Part shown: positions 1 to 9,453 of the stretch, piece after piece
How positions within the stretch are numbered: position 1 is the stretch's first letter
Layout: the number at the start of each line of letters is the position of its first letter
NCBI GenBank assembly: GCA_022842685.1
Contig: JALHPC010000007.1
Coordinates: 25,457 to 89,456 of the forward strand
Reading direction: 5' to 3'
DNA: 64,000 bases
DNA from: Candidatus Kapaibacterium sp.
GTDB taxonomy: Bacteria > Bacteroidota > Ignavibacteria > Kapaibacteriales > Kapaibacteriaceae
Made by a program: the position numbers and the translations under genes
Notes under the pieces: model-generated
What the model saw: the letters and a program-made list of their open reading frames with translations, nothing else
Database searches by the model: none
Told to the model about the DNA's origin: nothing

Positions 1-554
1 TTTACGCCCGAGTCGCTAATCCCAATGCGAATGGTGGTATCGCCTGGTTCTACCAGCCAAGCATCCATAATGCGAATGGTAGACAACATCTGCTGCTGCT
101 GTGCCAGGGAATCGTTAGGTAGGTCGGCCATTGGCATTGGCACCGGAATGGGCTCGGCAAGTTCGATGTCGCCGCAGCCACTGGCAATCTTGCGGGCTAC
201 TACTTCGGGTTCGCCACGGCCTTCATCGTACTCGGCAACCCATGTACGCATCAGGACCTGCTCGAGGGCTACCACGTTGGCCGTTGGCACACGCGCAACG
301 CGCATGGCATTGTTATTACCCGCCTGGAGCGACTGTTCGAAGCGTAGAATGGGGGCCCGCAAGCGCAGGCCATGCCGGGCAGCAATTACGTATGGCGGCT
401 CGACGGCAACAGCATCGGCGGCAAAACACACGTAAAGCTGGCCAGCACGCACGGCGTCAGGCCGATGCGGTGCTGCCGCTGGAAGCACGTGGGTAGATGC
501 AGATGCCAGCGTCGATAGAACGCATAGCGCAACAACAACGCAGGAGATCTTCAT
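1..554 (-). CDS. Subtilisin-like (S8) secreted peptidase, N-terminal part only (runs off the window start)
   Basis: Hand translation from ATG at 554 gives a signal peptide (MKISCVVVALCVLSTLASA) and an open frame to base 1 ending ...TTIRIGISDSGV, the same catalytic-Asp motif as the next gene. Absent from the ORF track because no stop lies in the window. The start overlaps the upstream stop (ATGA, 551-554). Confidence 0.8.
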   Translation of the reverse strand, partial: MKISCVVVALCVLSTLASASTHVLPAAAPHRPDAVRAGQLYVCFAADAVAVEPPYVIAARHGLRLRAPILRFEQSLQAGNNNAMRVARVPTANVVALEQVLMRTWVAEYDEGRGEPEVVARKIASGCGDIELAEPIPVPMPMADLPNDSLAQQQQMLSTIRIMDAWLVEPGDTTIRIGISDSGV

Positions 555-3499
555 TCAAACACAACGATGTGGCCCGTGGTGGTACCGTGAAGGCCATGAG
601 TAACGACAGCTTGATATACTCCCGCTGGCAACGTACGTAGGTCGATGATGGTTCGCTCGTCGCTCGCAATGCCCCTCTTCACAACCACACCACGAACGTC
701 AATGATGGTGTATTCGGCGCCATGGTGCGTGCCAGTAAGTGTGGCATACTGTTGTGCCGGAATTGGTGTTACCTTTAGAGTCGGCAAATGCTCGTCGATA
801 TTACCAACCGACGTAGGCAGCAGATGGTTGAATACGCGTTGAGATGCTTCGGCAACCGTTGTTCCAAGCGCAATGATTATCGTAAATCGGCGCTGCCCGC
901 CAGGCGGCGTCGTGCCTTGAAACAACACGCCATGCAGCCCTGCTAGGTCGCCAGCACCCGTAGGTTGCATGGTGGTGCCTCGCGTAAACAGGTCGTTGAG
1001 CAGCGATGCTGTAAGTGGCGGCCCGGCCACGTTAGGCAACGGCCCCGCACCATTCTGTGCCCGCGCCTCGGGGTCGGTAGTAGCCACGCCAGCAACAATG
1101 GCCGTAGTAAAACCCCTGCGCCAAAACGACTGCATAGCTGTGCCAGAATTATCGGCAACGTCGGGAATAGCCCCTGGCGCCGGCTCCGACACGTTCTGCT
1201 GTCCACCACTGCCAACGTCCCAATCCATGATTACTCCAGCACCCATGTCCACAACGTCAGCTTCCGTCGTGTTCGTTAGCACCACGTCGATGGTGGCAAG
1301 GGGCACCGTGCTACGTGGGAACGACCACGTCATGTCGATACGCACATTCGTGCGGTCTGCCGCCGCTGCAGCCGAGTCGTCCACAACCAAACGAAGACGC
1401 CCCGGTTCGTATGTAACGTCAACAGGTCGGAAGTCGCTGGCGTCGAAGTTGTAGGTAAGTGCCCGACTGCCTTGAGTGCTGTTGGCCACTGCCACAAGGC
1501 CACATTGCGACACAAGCACTTCGTCGGGCTTGCGAAAGACGCCGGGGCCAATCGCGTTAACAGGAGCCGAGTAGCTGCCGATGGCGGCACGGCTGCTTAC
1601 GCCGATAGCCATGGCTTCGTTTTCTACAATGTAGAAGTCAGACACTGGGTCAAACACAAGCACACGTTCAACCGTATCGGCACCGTCGGCCGTGATGGTT
1701 GCCATTACCACAAGGGGCAGCGAGCTACGCTTGGCTGCCGTGAACCAGGTGGCATGCTGTAGATAGGTTGCGCCGCCGTTGAGCATGGCCACGGTCGACA
1801 CCGAGTCGCCCCACGATACCTCCCAGCCGGCGTCGTCGAGTGTTGTTAGCTCTACACGCACGTTGTTTGCCGCTGCCAACAAGGCATTCTCGATGCGGAA
1901 CTGCACATGATATCGCCCGTCGGCTGGCGCCGCAAGCAGCGCGCGCCCTGCTGCGTCCACAAGTGCAGCCCGATCGCACTCCAACGCAACAACCACCGTG
2001 GGATCGATTGTCACCGCCAACAACATGTCCATACGTCGTGGCAACCCTTGGGCGCGCGAGCGATTTTGGCTGCGAACGTCAACGGCGCATCGCTTTGCAA
2101 GGGCATAGATTTGTCGTGCCGTCAACTGCGGAAAGCGCGCGCGCAACACGGCACACATACCGGCTACCATGGGCGACGCAAACGAGGTTCCGTTTGCCGT
2201 CGCATAGGCCTCGACTCCAAAGCCCGTCGTTGTTAACGAACCATTCGAGGGGGCAATGATGCCAACACTGGCGCCCAAGCCAGACGAGCTAACAACGACG
2301 TCGCTGCTATTCGACTCGGCAACTCCCAACACGCCGTCGTAGGCGGAGGGGTAGTTACGCTCTTGGAGACTGTTGCCGCGGTTTCCACCCGAAGCAACGA
2401 GTACCACATTGTTGGCAATCGCATAGTCGACCAACGCCTGCTCGATGGGCGAATACGGCTTAGGGCTGCCCCACGAGCAGTTTAGCACTGGTATTCGTGT
2501 GCGAGCAGCATAGAGCAAACTGTGATATCCATACAGCACGCCCGAAGAGTTACGAGGTTGAACCTTGATTGGGAAGAACTTCGATGTAAATCCCGTGGCG
2601 GCAATGCCAATGCCGTTGTCGGTGCGCGCGGCAGCCATGCCAGACACTTCGGTGCCATGCGACTGTCGCGAACTGGCGTCGCCGGGCTTGGTGTCGTCCA
2701 TGCTCCCTGTGAAGTTGTATCCAGAATAGTCATCCACATAGCCATTGCCGTCGTCATCCACGCCGTTATCGGGAACCTCCTCGCGGCGCACGGCGATGTT
2801 TGGGGCTAGGTCGGGGTGGTTGGGGTCTACGCCGGAATCGCTGATTCCGATTATCACCGACGAATCCCCCCGAAAGATCTGCCATGCCTGAGGTCCGCGA
2901 ACCACGTCAAAGGCCGGCTGCTCGCCCAGTCGCGGGTCGTTGGGTCCTACATGTACCTCATCCACATACCAGGGTTCGGCATAATCCACTTCGGGAACCT
3001 TCGTGATGAGATACTGGGCCATTTCGAGTGGCGACCGGTCGTCGTTATATATCACGTCGAAGGTTCGCACCAGAATATCCTCGGCACGACGTCGATCCAA
3101 CCATCGTGCGTCATCAACGCGAGCGAAGCGCGATTGTACGTCGTCGGTCACCTCGTGCGGTAGCAGGTAGCGCCCTACCACGGTAACTCCGGGCACGGCA
3201 CGTTCAACGTCGGCGGCGCTCTGCCCACAGCCCGGCGCCAGCCGTACCCTCAGCGCCCCTTTCAGCATACGCACAACAACCCCGTTCCATGAGCGCTCTA
3301 CAACCTGCATCGATGATAGGGTAGGGGGCATCGGCGGCGTCTGCGCGAAACCATCACTCATGCCCACAAGCAGCAGCGAAACAACGGCTGGTAGCAGGTA
3401 GCAACATGTAAAACGGGGGCGGATGCGTGACATTGGCATGTTCAAACCTAGTGATTTCATTGTGTACTGACTCCTGAACGGGCCATTCTGTAACTGCAT
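551..3499 (-). CDS. Secreted subtilisin-like serine peptidase with T9SS-like C-terminal domain (true start possibly about 3460)
   Basis: IGISDSGVDPNHPDL (Asp), SHGTEVSGMAAA (His) and GTSFASPMVAG (Ser) motifs. C-terminus ...YTIIDVRGVVVKRG...LPAGVYQAVVTHG..GHIVVFE resembles type A sorting domains. Confidence 0.93.
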   Translation of the reverse strand: MQLQNGPFRSQYTMKSLGLNMPMSRIRPRFTCCYLLPAVVSLLLVGMSDGFAQTPPMPPTLSSMQVVERSWNGVVVRMLKGALRVRLAPGCGQSAADVERAVPGVTVVGRYLLPHEVTDDVQSRFARVDDARWLDRRRAEDILVRTFDVIYNDDRSPLEMAQYLITKVPEVDYAEPWYVDEVHVGPNDPRLGEQPAFDVVRGPQAWQIFRGDSSVIIGISDSGVDPNHPDLAPNIAVRREEVPDNGVDDDGNGYVDDYSGYNFTGSMDDTKPGDASSRQSHGTEVSGMAAARTDNGIGIAATGFTSKFFPIKVQPRNSSGVLYGYHSLLYAARTRIPVLNCSWGSPKPYSPIEQALVDYAIANNVVLVASGGNRGNSLQERNYPSAYDGVLGVAESNSSDVVVSSSGLGASVGIIAPSNGSLTTTGFGVEAYATANGTSFASPMVAGMCAVLRARFPQLTARQIYALAKRCAVDVRSQNRSRAQGLPRRMDMLLAVTIDPTVVVALECDRAALVDAAGRALLAAPADGRYHVQFRIENALLAAANNVRVELTTLDDAGWEVSWGDSVSTVAMLNGGATYLQHATWFTAAKRSSLPLVVMATITADGADTVERVLVFDPVSDFYIVENEAMAIGVSSRAAIGSYSAPVNAIGPGVFRKPDEVLVSQCGLVAVANSTQGSRALTYNFDASDFRPVDVTYEPGRLRLVVDDSAAAAADRTNVRIDMTWSFPRSTVPLATIDVVLTNTTEADVVDMGAGVIMDWDVGSGGQQNVSEPAPGAIPDVADNSGTAMQSFWRRGFTTAIVAGVATTDPEARAQNGAGPLPNVAGPPLTASLLNDLFTRGTTMQPTGAGDLAGLHGVLFQGTTPPGGQRRFTIIIALGTTVAEASQRVFNHLLPTSVGNIDEHLPTLKVTPIPAQQYATLTGTHHGAEYTIIDVRGVVVKRGIASDERTIIDLRTLPAGVYQAVVTHGLHGTTTGHIVVFE

Positions 3500-3593
3500 A
3501 CGGGAATCAACATGGCACTACAAGCAGGAATCTTTCCACCGTAGTGCGTTGGCTGACCATGGTTGAACAAACGTTTCGCAATTTGCCCTTCGT

Positions 3594-5249
3594 ATGGCCG
3601 AATCGACAGAACAGCAGGAATTTCTTGTTACCGCTCGTAAGTGGCGACCGCAGCGGTTTTCCGATGTGGTTGGGCAAGAACATATTACGCGCACCCTGGC
3701 AAATGCCATCACAAAGAAGCGCCTCCACCACGCCTATTTGTTCACAGGGCCTCGAGGTGTAGGCAAGACTACCTGTGCTCGTATCCTTGCGCGAGCCGTT
3801 AACTGCCTAAGCCCGGCTGGTGCCGAGCCGTGTAATGTGTGTACGTCGTGTACCGACATGTTAAGCGGTCGCTCGGTAGACATCATCGAAATCGACGGTG
3901 CGTCGAACAATTCGGTCGACGACGTTCGCAAGCTGCGCGACAACGCCAAGTATGCGCCGTTAAATGGGGCCTACAAGATGTACATCATCGACGAGGTCCA
4001 CATGTTGTCGACCTCGGCCTTTAACGCCCTGCTTAAGACGCTCGAAGAGCCACCTCCGCACCTAATTTTCGTGTTTGCCACAACGGAAATCCACAAGGTG
4101 CCGGCAACGATTCTTAGTCGGTGTCAGCGCTTCGACTTCCGTCGCATGGAGATCGACACCATCGTGCAGCAGCTTCGCGCTATTGCCACTGCCGAGGGCA
4201 TTACCATCGACGATGAGTCGCTCGTAGCCGTTGCGCGCAAGGCCGACGGATCAATGCGCGACTCGCAGTCGATCTTCGACCAAGTAGTGTCGTTCTGCGG
4301 TACGTCAATCACGTTTGCCAATCTTGCAGGCGTATTACACCTCATCGATGTCGACTTCTTCTTCGCGCTGTCCGAAGCCATCAAGGCCAAGGACGTTGCG
4401 GCGATGTTCAACCATGCGCGCGACGTCGTGCGCCGTGGATATGACCTGCAAGAGTGTCTGGTTGGACTTTTGGAGCATTACCGCAACATCCTCACGGTGA
4501 TTACCACTGGCGGCACGTCGCTGATTGAAGCGTCGGCGGCACATGCCGAGCGCTACGCTGCCGTGGCGCAGCTAAGCACGCAGGCCGATGTGTTGCGCAT
4601 TATGACGCTCATCGCACAGGGCGAGGCCATCCTTCGCAGCAACCCACCGCAGCCACGCATCCGTTTTGAGTTTACGCTTGTTCAACTTGCTTCGATGGAC
4701 AGCACCGTCGACCTTGGTCGCGTGATTGCTTCACTCGAAAAGGCACCGTCCGACGCAGTACGCTCTATCGCGCCAACGGCTCCGCGAATGGTGCCGCAAG
4801 CTGTTCGAAGCTCGACCGCTCCCAAGGTACCGGTCTTGCAGGCCAGCTCGCTGTCGGCCGGAAACCTTGCCGCTCGCTGGTCCGACGCCGTCGAAGGCAT
4901 GCCGGAATCGTTGGCCACGTTTAAGGGCGCAGTGCGTCAGGCCGGACTTGTACGCGTAGACTTTACCGACGTTGGCATCACGGTAGTCCCCATGGCCGAC
5001 GTGTTGTACCAGCGCATGAACGACCGTGTAGACGCACTGCGGTCGTATTTGCAGTCGTTTTACGGTACAACCGTAGCTGTGCGCCTCGTACCACCACCGC
5101 CTGCGCCGTCGCCCACGGGGTCGGCCCAGGATGGCACTACGGCATTACGTTCAACGCCCGACGACGAGCCACTAACGGCAACCGAGCAGCTTCTGATTGA
5201 TCTTTTTAAGGCCCGTAGGATAAGCACACCCGGTACGGGTGCCTCCTAA
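3594..5249 (+). CDS. dnaX: DNA polymerase III subunit gamma/tau
   Basis: ARKWRPQRFSDVVGQEHITRTLANAI..KRLHHAYLFTGPRGVGKTTCARILA, zinc-binding Cys cluster, and IIDEVHMLSTSAFNALLKTLEEPP. Confidence 0.97.
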   Translation: MAESTEQQEFLVTARKWRPQRFSDVVGQEHITRTLANAITKKRLHHAYLFTGPRGVGKTTCARILARAVNCLSPAGAEPCNVCTSCTDMLSGRSVDIIEIDGASNNSVDDVRKLRDNAKYAPLNGAYKMYIIDEVHMLSTSAFNALLKTLEEPPPHLIFVFATTEIHKVPATILSRCQRFDFRRMEIDTIVQQLRAIATAEGITIDDESLVAVARKADGSMRDSQSIFDQVVSFCGTSITFANLAGVLHLIDVDFFFALSEAIKAKDVAAMFNHARDVVRRGYDLQECLVGLLEHYRNILTVITTGGTSLIEASAAHAERYAAVAQLSTQADVLRIMTLIAQGEAILRSNPPQPRIRFEFTLVQLASMDSTVDLGRVIASLEKAPSDAVRSIAPTAPRMVPQAVRSSTAPKVPVLQASSLSAGNLAARWSDAVEGMPESLATFKGAVRQAGLVRVDFTDVGITVVPMADVLYQRMNDRVDALRSYLQSFYGTTVAVRLVPPPPAPSPTGSAQDGTTALRSTPDDEPLTATEQLLIDLFKARRISTPGTGAS

Positions 5250-5260
5250 GCCCCCTTCCG

Positions 5261-5268
5261 TACCTTTG
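5261..5268 (+). promoter_or_regulatory. Candidate Bacteroidota-type -7 element TACCTTTG upstream of the peroxiredoxin gene
   Basis: Matches TAnnTTTG in the dnaX-bcp gap, about 31 bp before the start codon. No clear -33 TTG found at the expected spacing. Confidence 0.4.
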
Positions 5269-5298
5269 TAGTTGATTCAAACGAACAAAGGTTGACGT

Positions 5299-5775
5299 AT
5301 GGCATTGGCGGAAAAAAGCAAGGCACCGACATTTACGGCATCTACTGACGGCGACGGCGTGTTTTCGCTCAAGCAGGCAAAGGGGCATTGGTTGGTGCTG
5401 TACTTCTATCCCAAGGACGATACATCGGGCTGTACTGCTCAGGCCTGCGACTTCCGTGACTCTATGGCTCGCATCACCTCTGCAGGCGCAATGGTGGTTG
5501 GCGTAAGCCCCGACGGCGTAAAGAGCCATAACAAGTTCAAAACCAAGTACGACCTGCCTTTTGCGCTGGTGAGCGACGAAGACCACACAATCTGCGAGGC
5601 CTACGACACCTGGAAGGAAAAAAGCATGTACGGCCGGAAGTACATGGGTGTAGAGCGCACCACGTACATCATCGACCCCAAGGGCGTCATTCGCAAGACC
5701 TTCGAAAAGGTATCCGTGAAGGGCCACGTCGACGCTGTGATTGCCGAACTCGCACAACTGGGTGCAACGGTGTGA
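5299..5775 (+). CDS. bcp: Peroxiredoxin, BCP/thiol peroxidase type
   Basis: LVLYFYPKDDTSGCTAQACDFRDSM, typical length of 158 aa. Confidence 0.93.
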   Translation: MALAEKSKAPTFTASTDGDGVFSLKQAKGHWLVLYFYPKDDTSGCTAQACDFRDSMARITSAGAMVVGVSPDGVKSHNKFKTKYDLPFALVSDEDHTICEAYDTWKEKSMYGRKYMGVERTTYIIDPKGVIRKTFEKVSVKGHVDAVIAELAQLGATV

Positions 5776-7373
5776 TCGACACGCACGCCCATCTGGATCA
5801 TCATCAGTTTGACGCCGACCGTTCGGACGTGTTGGAGCGCGCCTGGCAGGCGGGCATTACGTCTATCATCATTCCGGCCATTGAGCCCGATCGTTGGCCT
5901 GCCGTACGCCAGCTTGTTGCTTCTGACAGTAGACTGGCGAATGGTGCCGGCATTCATCCGCATCATGCCCACGTGGCTACCGAAGAGCATTTCGGCGAGA
6001 TTGAGCGCTGGTGCCAAGAGACCAGTACCGTGGCCGTGGGTGAAATTGGCTTGGACTATTACTACGACTTCTGTCCCAAGGACATCCAGCAGAACGTGTT
6101 TCGCAGGCAGATTCAGATTGCCAAACGCGTCAACCTCCCTGTTATCATTCATAATCGTGACAGCGACGACGACGTGTTGCGCATCCTTAAGGAGGAGCAG
6201 GACGGAACACTACGCGGCGTGCTTCACTGCTTCTCTTCGGACGTCAACGTCCTCCACCGAGCCCTAGATTTAGGCATGCATGTCTCGTTCACGGGCAATA
6301 TCACCTTTCGCAAATCGACGTTGCACGACGTCATCACAACAGTCCCCGAAGATCGTTTTATGATAGAAACCGACGCACCGTACATCGCCCCCGTACCACA
6401 CCGTGGCAGCCGCAACGAGCCCTCGTTTGTTCAGCACACAGCCGCCTTTCTTGCCGCTGCTCGTGGCATCTCGCTTGATGCCTTGGTTGAACGAACCACA
6501 GCCACAGCACGAGCATTGTTTGCGTTGAGCATTATGTTGTGCATTGTTACGGTTGGTGCGCTTGCTCAGCCCTCGCTTCCGAATGATGAAGAATTCGAAT
6601 CCGACGCCGCATACGACAAGGCTATGGAGGTTTACGTCTCCGATAGTCTTGCTTGGGCAAAGTACATCAAGCCCAAGACCTTCGGCTTTGGCTTTACCAT
6701 AGGTAGTAACACCGTTGTAGAGGGCCAACAGTTTGTGCAGCGTTTTCAACGTGGCGCACCCGACAAGCATCTTTGGTCCGTGTTTGCTCCCGACTCGGGA
6801 CCACGTCGTGCGTTTACCTTCGATGGTATCGTTGCAATCGGCGGCGCTCTTACGTACAACATCAATGAGCGCTTCATACTTGAAGCGGGATATGTTTACT
6901 CCGAAAACACCGGGCCGGCTCGAAATTTTGGTCTCGACCCCATCGTCACTCAAGTCCTCGAAACAGCCGTTATATACAACCTCAATCCCTATAGCCGTGT
7001 GAACTTTCTTGCTTCGGGTGGTATTACCTTCGCACAAGAGGATAACGGCACAACCACACGCACGAAGTTTGGCCCAAACGGTGCTTTTGGTTTGGGCGTA
7101 AACGTAACCACGCCCTTCGGTATATTTTATCCAATGTTCAATGTGCGCTTTAACTTTATGCTTCAGCGCGATCAGGACCGTGTAATCACACGATATGGGG
7201 CTATCGAAGGGGTAGACAATACCAACCCAAATATTAACACGCCGTTCGGTTTCGATCCAATCACCGGCCAGATTGTCGATCCTGCAACGGGGCGCCGTTC
7301 AGAAGACCGTGCCCAGGTTTCCACGCTCTACTCCATCTTGCGTTTCACGTTGCTCTGGTATCCCAATCTGTAA
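5772..7373 (+). CDS. tatD: TatD-family metal-dependent hydrolase fused in frame to a signal peptide plus outer-membrane beta-barrel-like protein
   Basis: Residues 1 to about 252 are full-length TatD (MIDTHAHLDH, GIHPHHA, VGEIGLDYYYD, VIIHNRD, GVLHCFSS, IETDAPYIAP). The frame continues without a stop into ...RALFALSIMLCIVTVGALAQP and a barrel-like C-terminal half. GTG start overlaps the bcp stop. Confidence 0.85.
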   Translation: MIDTHAHLDHHQFDADRSDVLERAWQAGITSIIIPAIEPDRWPAVRQLVASDSRLANGAGIHPHHAHVATEEHFGEIERWCQETSTVAVGEIGLDYYYDFCPKDIQQNVFRRQIQIAKRVNLPVIIHNRDSDDDVLRILKEEQDGTLRGVLHCFSSDVNVLHRALDLGMHVSFTGNITFRKSTLHDVITTVPEDRFMIETDAPYIAPVPHRGSRNEPSFVQHTAAFLAAARGISLDALVERTTATARALFALSIMLCIVTVGALAQPSLPNDEEFESDAAYDKAMEVYVSDSLAWAKYIKPKTFGFGFTIGSNTVVEGQQFVQRFQRGAPDKHLWSVFAPDSGPRRAFTFDGIVAIGGALTYNINERFILEAGYVYSENTGPARNFGLDPIVTQVLETAVIYNLNPYSRVNFLASGGITFAQEDNGTTTRTKFGPNGAFGLGVNVTTPFGIFYPMFNVRFNFMLQRDQDRVITRYGAIEGVDNTNPNINTPFGFDPITGQIVDPATGRRSEDRAQVSTLYSILRFTLLWYPNL

Positions 7374-7996
7374 TGGCTACCGTTCTGAAAGGGGCAATGG
7401 TTGGCACATATGTGGCTTCGCTTCGCGACGCTGCTACGCCCACACCTGTCTTTCGTGATTGTGTTCACAACCTTGGCGTGCTGCTAGCTGCCGAGGTACA
7501 ACGTTTGCTGCCCACCACGGCAACGACTGTACGTACACCACTCGAAGACACAACCTGCGATGTGCTTGACGGTTCCGTTGTTATCGTGCCGATCTTGCGC
7601 GCAGGACTTGGCCTGCTACCTGCCTTTCTGAGCGTGTTTCCTAATGCAACGGTTGGCTTTGTTGGGTTGCGCCGCAATGAGTCTACACTGCAGGCCGATG
7701 AATACTACTACAACGTTCCTCCGATTACTGCCTCGACTACCGTTATCGTTATCGACCCTATGCTTGCAACCGGCGGAAGCCTTACGGCAGCACTTGCGCG
7801 CCTTACGGCACGGCACCAGCCCCGCAGCATTGTCGCCGCTTGCGTGATTGCTGCACCCGAAGGCATTGCGGCAGTCCAGGGTGCATACCCCGATGTTCCT
7901 GTTGTTGTTGCCAGTGTAGACCGAGGGCTAAACGACAATGGTTACATCGTGCCGGGCCTTGGCGACGCCGGAGACCGGCTGTTTGGCACGCTCTAA
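7373..7996 (+). CDS. upp: Uracil phosphoribosyltransferase
   Basis: VPILRAGLGLLPAFLSVFPNATVGFVGLRRNE, YYYNVPP, VIVIDPMLATGGSLTAAL. TAATG overlap with the preceding ORF. Confidence 0.95.
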   Translation: MATVLKGAMVGTYVASLRDAATPTPVFRDCVHNLGVLLAAEVQRLLPTTATTVRTPLEDTTCDVLDGSVVIVPILRAGLGLLPAFLSVFPNATVGFVGLRRNESTLQADEYYYNVPPITASTTVIVIDPMLATGGSLTAALARLTARHQPRSIVAACVIAAPEGIAAVQGAYPDVPVVVASVDRGLNDNGYIVPGLGDAGDRLFGTL

Positions 7997-8028
7997 ACCG
8001 CCTGCGCGTTGCCGTTCATCCCCGCCCG

Positions 8029-8041
8029 TTTTGCTAGATTC
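8029..8041 (+). promoter_or_regulatory. Candidate regulatory/promoter motif TTTTGCTAGATTC
   Basis: The same 13-mer occurs on the minus strand at 44398-44410, at nearly the same distance upstream of a start codon. Confidence 0.35.
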
Positions 8042-8089
8042 GCACTGTAGGTTATCATTCACCACACCTGAAACTAGGAAATTATCCCA

Positions 8090-8296
8090 ATGTCTATCTT
8101 CAACTTCGGTCGCCATAGCATTCCTTTTGCCGACGTTCACGATATCAACGTTGAATATCGCTATCACGACTCCGAGATCTACGTCGACCTAGAGCTCAAC
8201 GGCGGTGTGCAAGTAAGTCTAAACTTGCCAGACTCTTTGAAGTTCATGGAGCTGTTCATCGCGAAGATTCGCGAAGAAAAGAACATCACCGAGTAA
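8090..8296 (+). CDS. Small (68 aa) protein of unknown function
   Basis: Intact ORF with its own upstream gap. Acidic, soluble-looking sequence MSIFNFGRHSIPFADVHDINVEYRYHDSEIYVDLEL.. Confidence 0.65.
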   Translation: MSIFNFGRHSIPFADVHDINVEYRYHDSEIYVDLELNGGVQVSLNLPDSLKFMELFIAKIREEKNITE

Positions 8297-8298
8297 CC

Positions 8299-9453
8299 CT
8301 AGAGCAACTCGGTTCTAAGCGCAGAGCGCAACGCATCGATGTCCGATTGCGTCGTATGTGCATGCGCGCTTACGCGCACGATTGGTGCGCCCTTCCATCG
8401 ATGGATCACCACTTCAACGGCGTAGTGATCATACAGGCGTTTCTTCAAGGCCACCACGTCTACGTCGGCATGTAACACGGCTGCGTCCATTTGCAGCGTT
8501 CGTTCGGCCGCTTGCGTTAATACGGGAACGCCCAAGCCGTCGTCGACCATGGCATCCACGGCCATTCGCACCAAGTGCTGGCCATGCAGCTGTACCATGG
8601 GCCAGTTATTACGTGCCATCCAGGCAATGGCATCCGGTACGGTAAGAAACGCCGAAGGGTCGCGCGTGCCAAGGTATTCGTGCTCGTCAACAAAGGCACT
8701 GGCGCGCAGGCCGGTTCCATCCATCCCCCAACTGGTTACCAGTGGAGGCACGCGCTCTTGCACTTGTGGGTTTACGAACAAAAACGCACTGCCCTTGGGC
8801 GTACACATCCACTTGTGGCAGTTTCCGGTGTAAATGTCGGCACCAAGGGTTGCAAGGTCCAACGCTATGTGTCCTGGTGCGTGCGAGCCGTCGATAATGC
8901 TGATAATGCCGCGCCGACGCGCCTCGGCAACAACCTCTTCGACGGGCATTTGAGCGCCTGTGGGCGACGTAATGTGGCTAAGAAACACGGCCCGCGTTTG
9001 CGGTGTAAAGGCGTCAATGATGCGCTGGGCAACATCGGCCCGACTGGGAATCGGGATGGGTAGGTCGACGGTAACGACGGATGCGCCCGTTGGCCCTACG
9101 TGATTACGAAGGGCTCGAATGCAAGCCCCATATTCGTGATCGGTTGTCACGATCTGGCTCGAAGCGTCCACCATACGCGCAAGCGCATGAAAGGCCACGT
9201 TGCAGCCGAACGTAGAGTTTTCGACGTAGATTACATCGTTAACGCCGCAGCCCAGATACTGCGCCAGGTGCGTCCGCGCCTCAGCCATGAGCGAGGGCAG
9301 TTCAAGGTGGAACTGCACTGGCTGTTGTTCCAATCGCAGGCGCCATTCGTGTTGGGTTCGAAGAAGCGCATACGGCGTGGCACCAAACGAGCCATGATTC
9401 AGGAAGTGGATGTTTGGCAGCAGGGGCCAATCGGAGCGTTGGAGAGAGAGCAT
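8299..9453 (-). CDS. PLP-dependent class V aminotransferase (isopenicillin-N epimerase-like)
   Basis: NHGSFGATP N-terminus, SIIDGSHAPGHIALDLATLGADIYTGNCHKWMCTPKGSAFL (PLP Lys region). Confidence 0.9.
   Translation of the reverse strand: MLSLQRSDWPLLPNIHFLNHGSFGATPYALLRTQHEWRLRLEQQPVQFHLELPSLMAEARTHLAQYLGCGVNDVIYVENSTFGCNVAFHALARMVDASSQIVTTDHEYGACIRALRNHVGPTGASVVTVDLPIPIPSRADVAQRIIDAFTPQTRAVFLSHITSPTGAQMPVEEVVAEARRRGIISIIDGSHAPGHIALDLATLGADIYTGNCHKWMCTPKGSAFLFVNPQVQERVPPLVTSWGMDGTGLRASAFVDEHEYLGTRDPSAFLTVPDAIAWMARNNWPMVQLHGQHLVRMAVDAMVDDGLGVPVLTQAAERTLQMDAAVLHADVDVVALKKRLYDHYAVEVVIHRWKGAPIVRVSAHAHTTQSDIDALRSALRTELL

Noticed and set aside
3594-5249. Programmed frameshift in dnaX
   Set aside because: No A AAA AAG-type slippery heptamer seen in the expected linker region; the nearest candidate (about 4737) is only CGAAAAGG.
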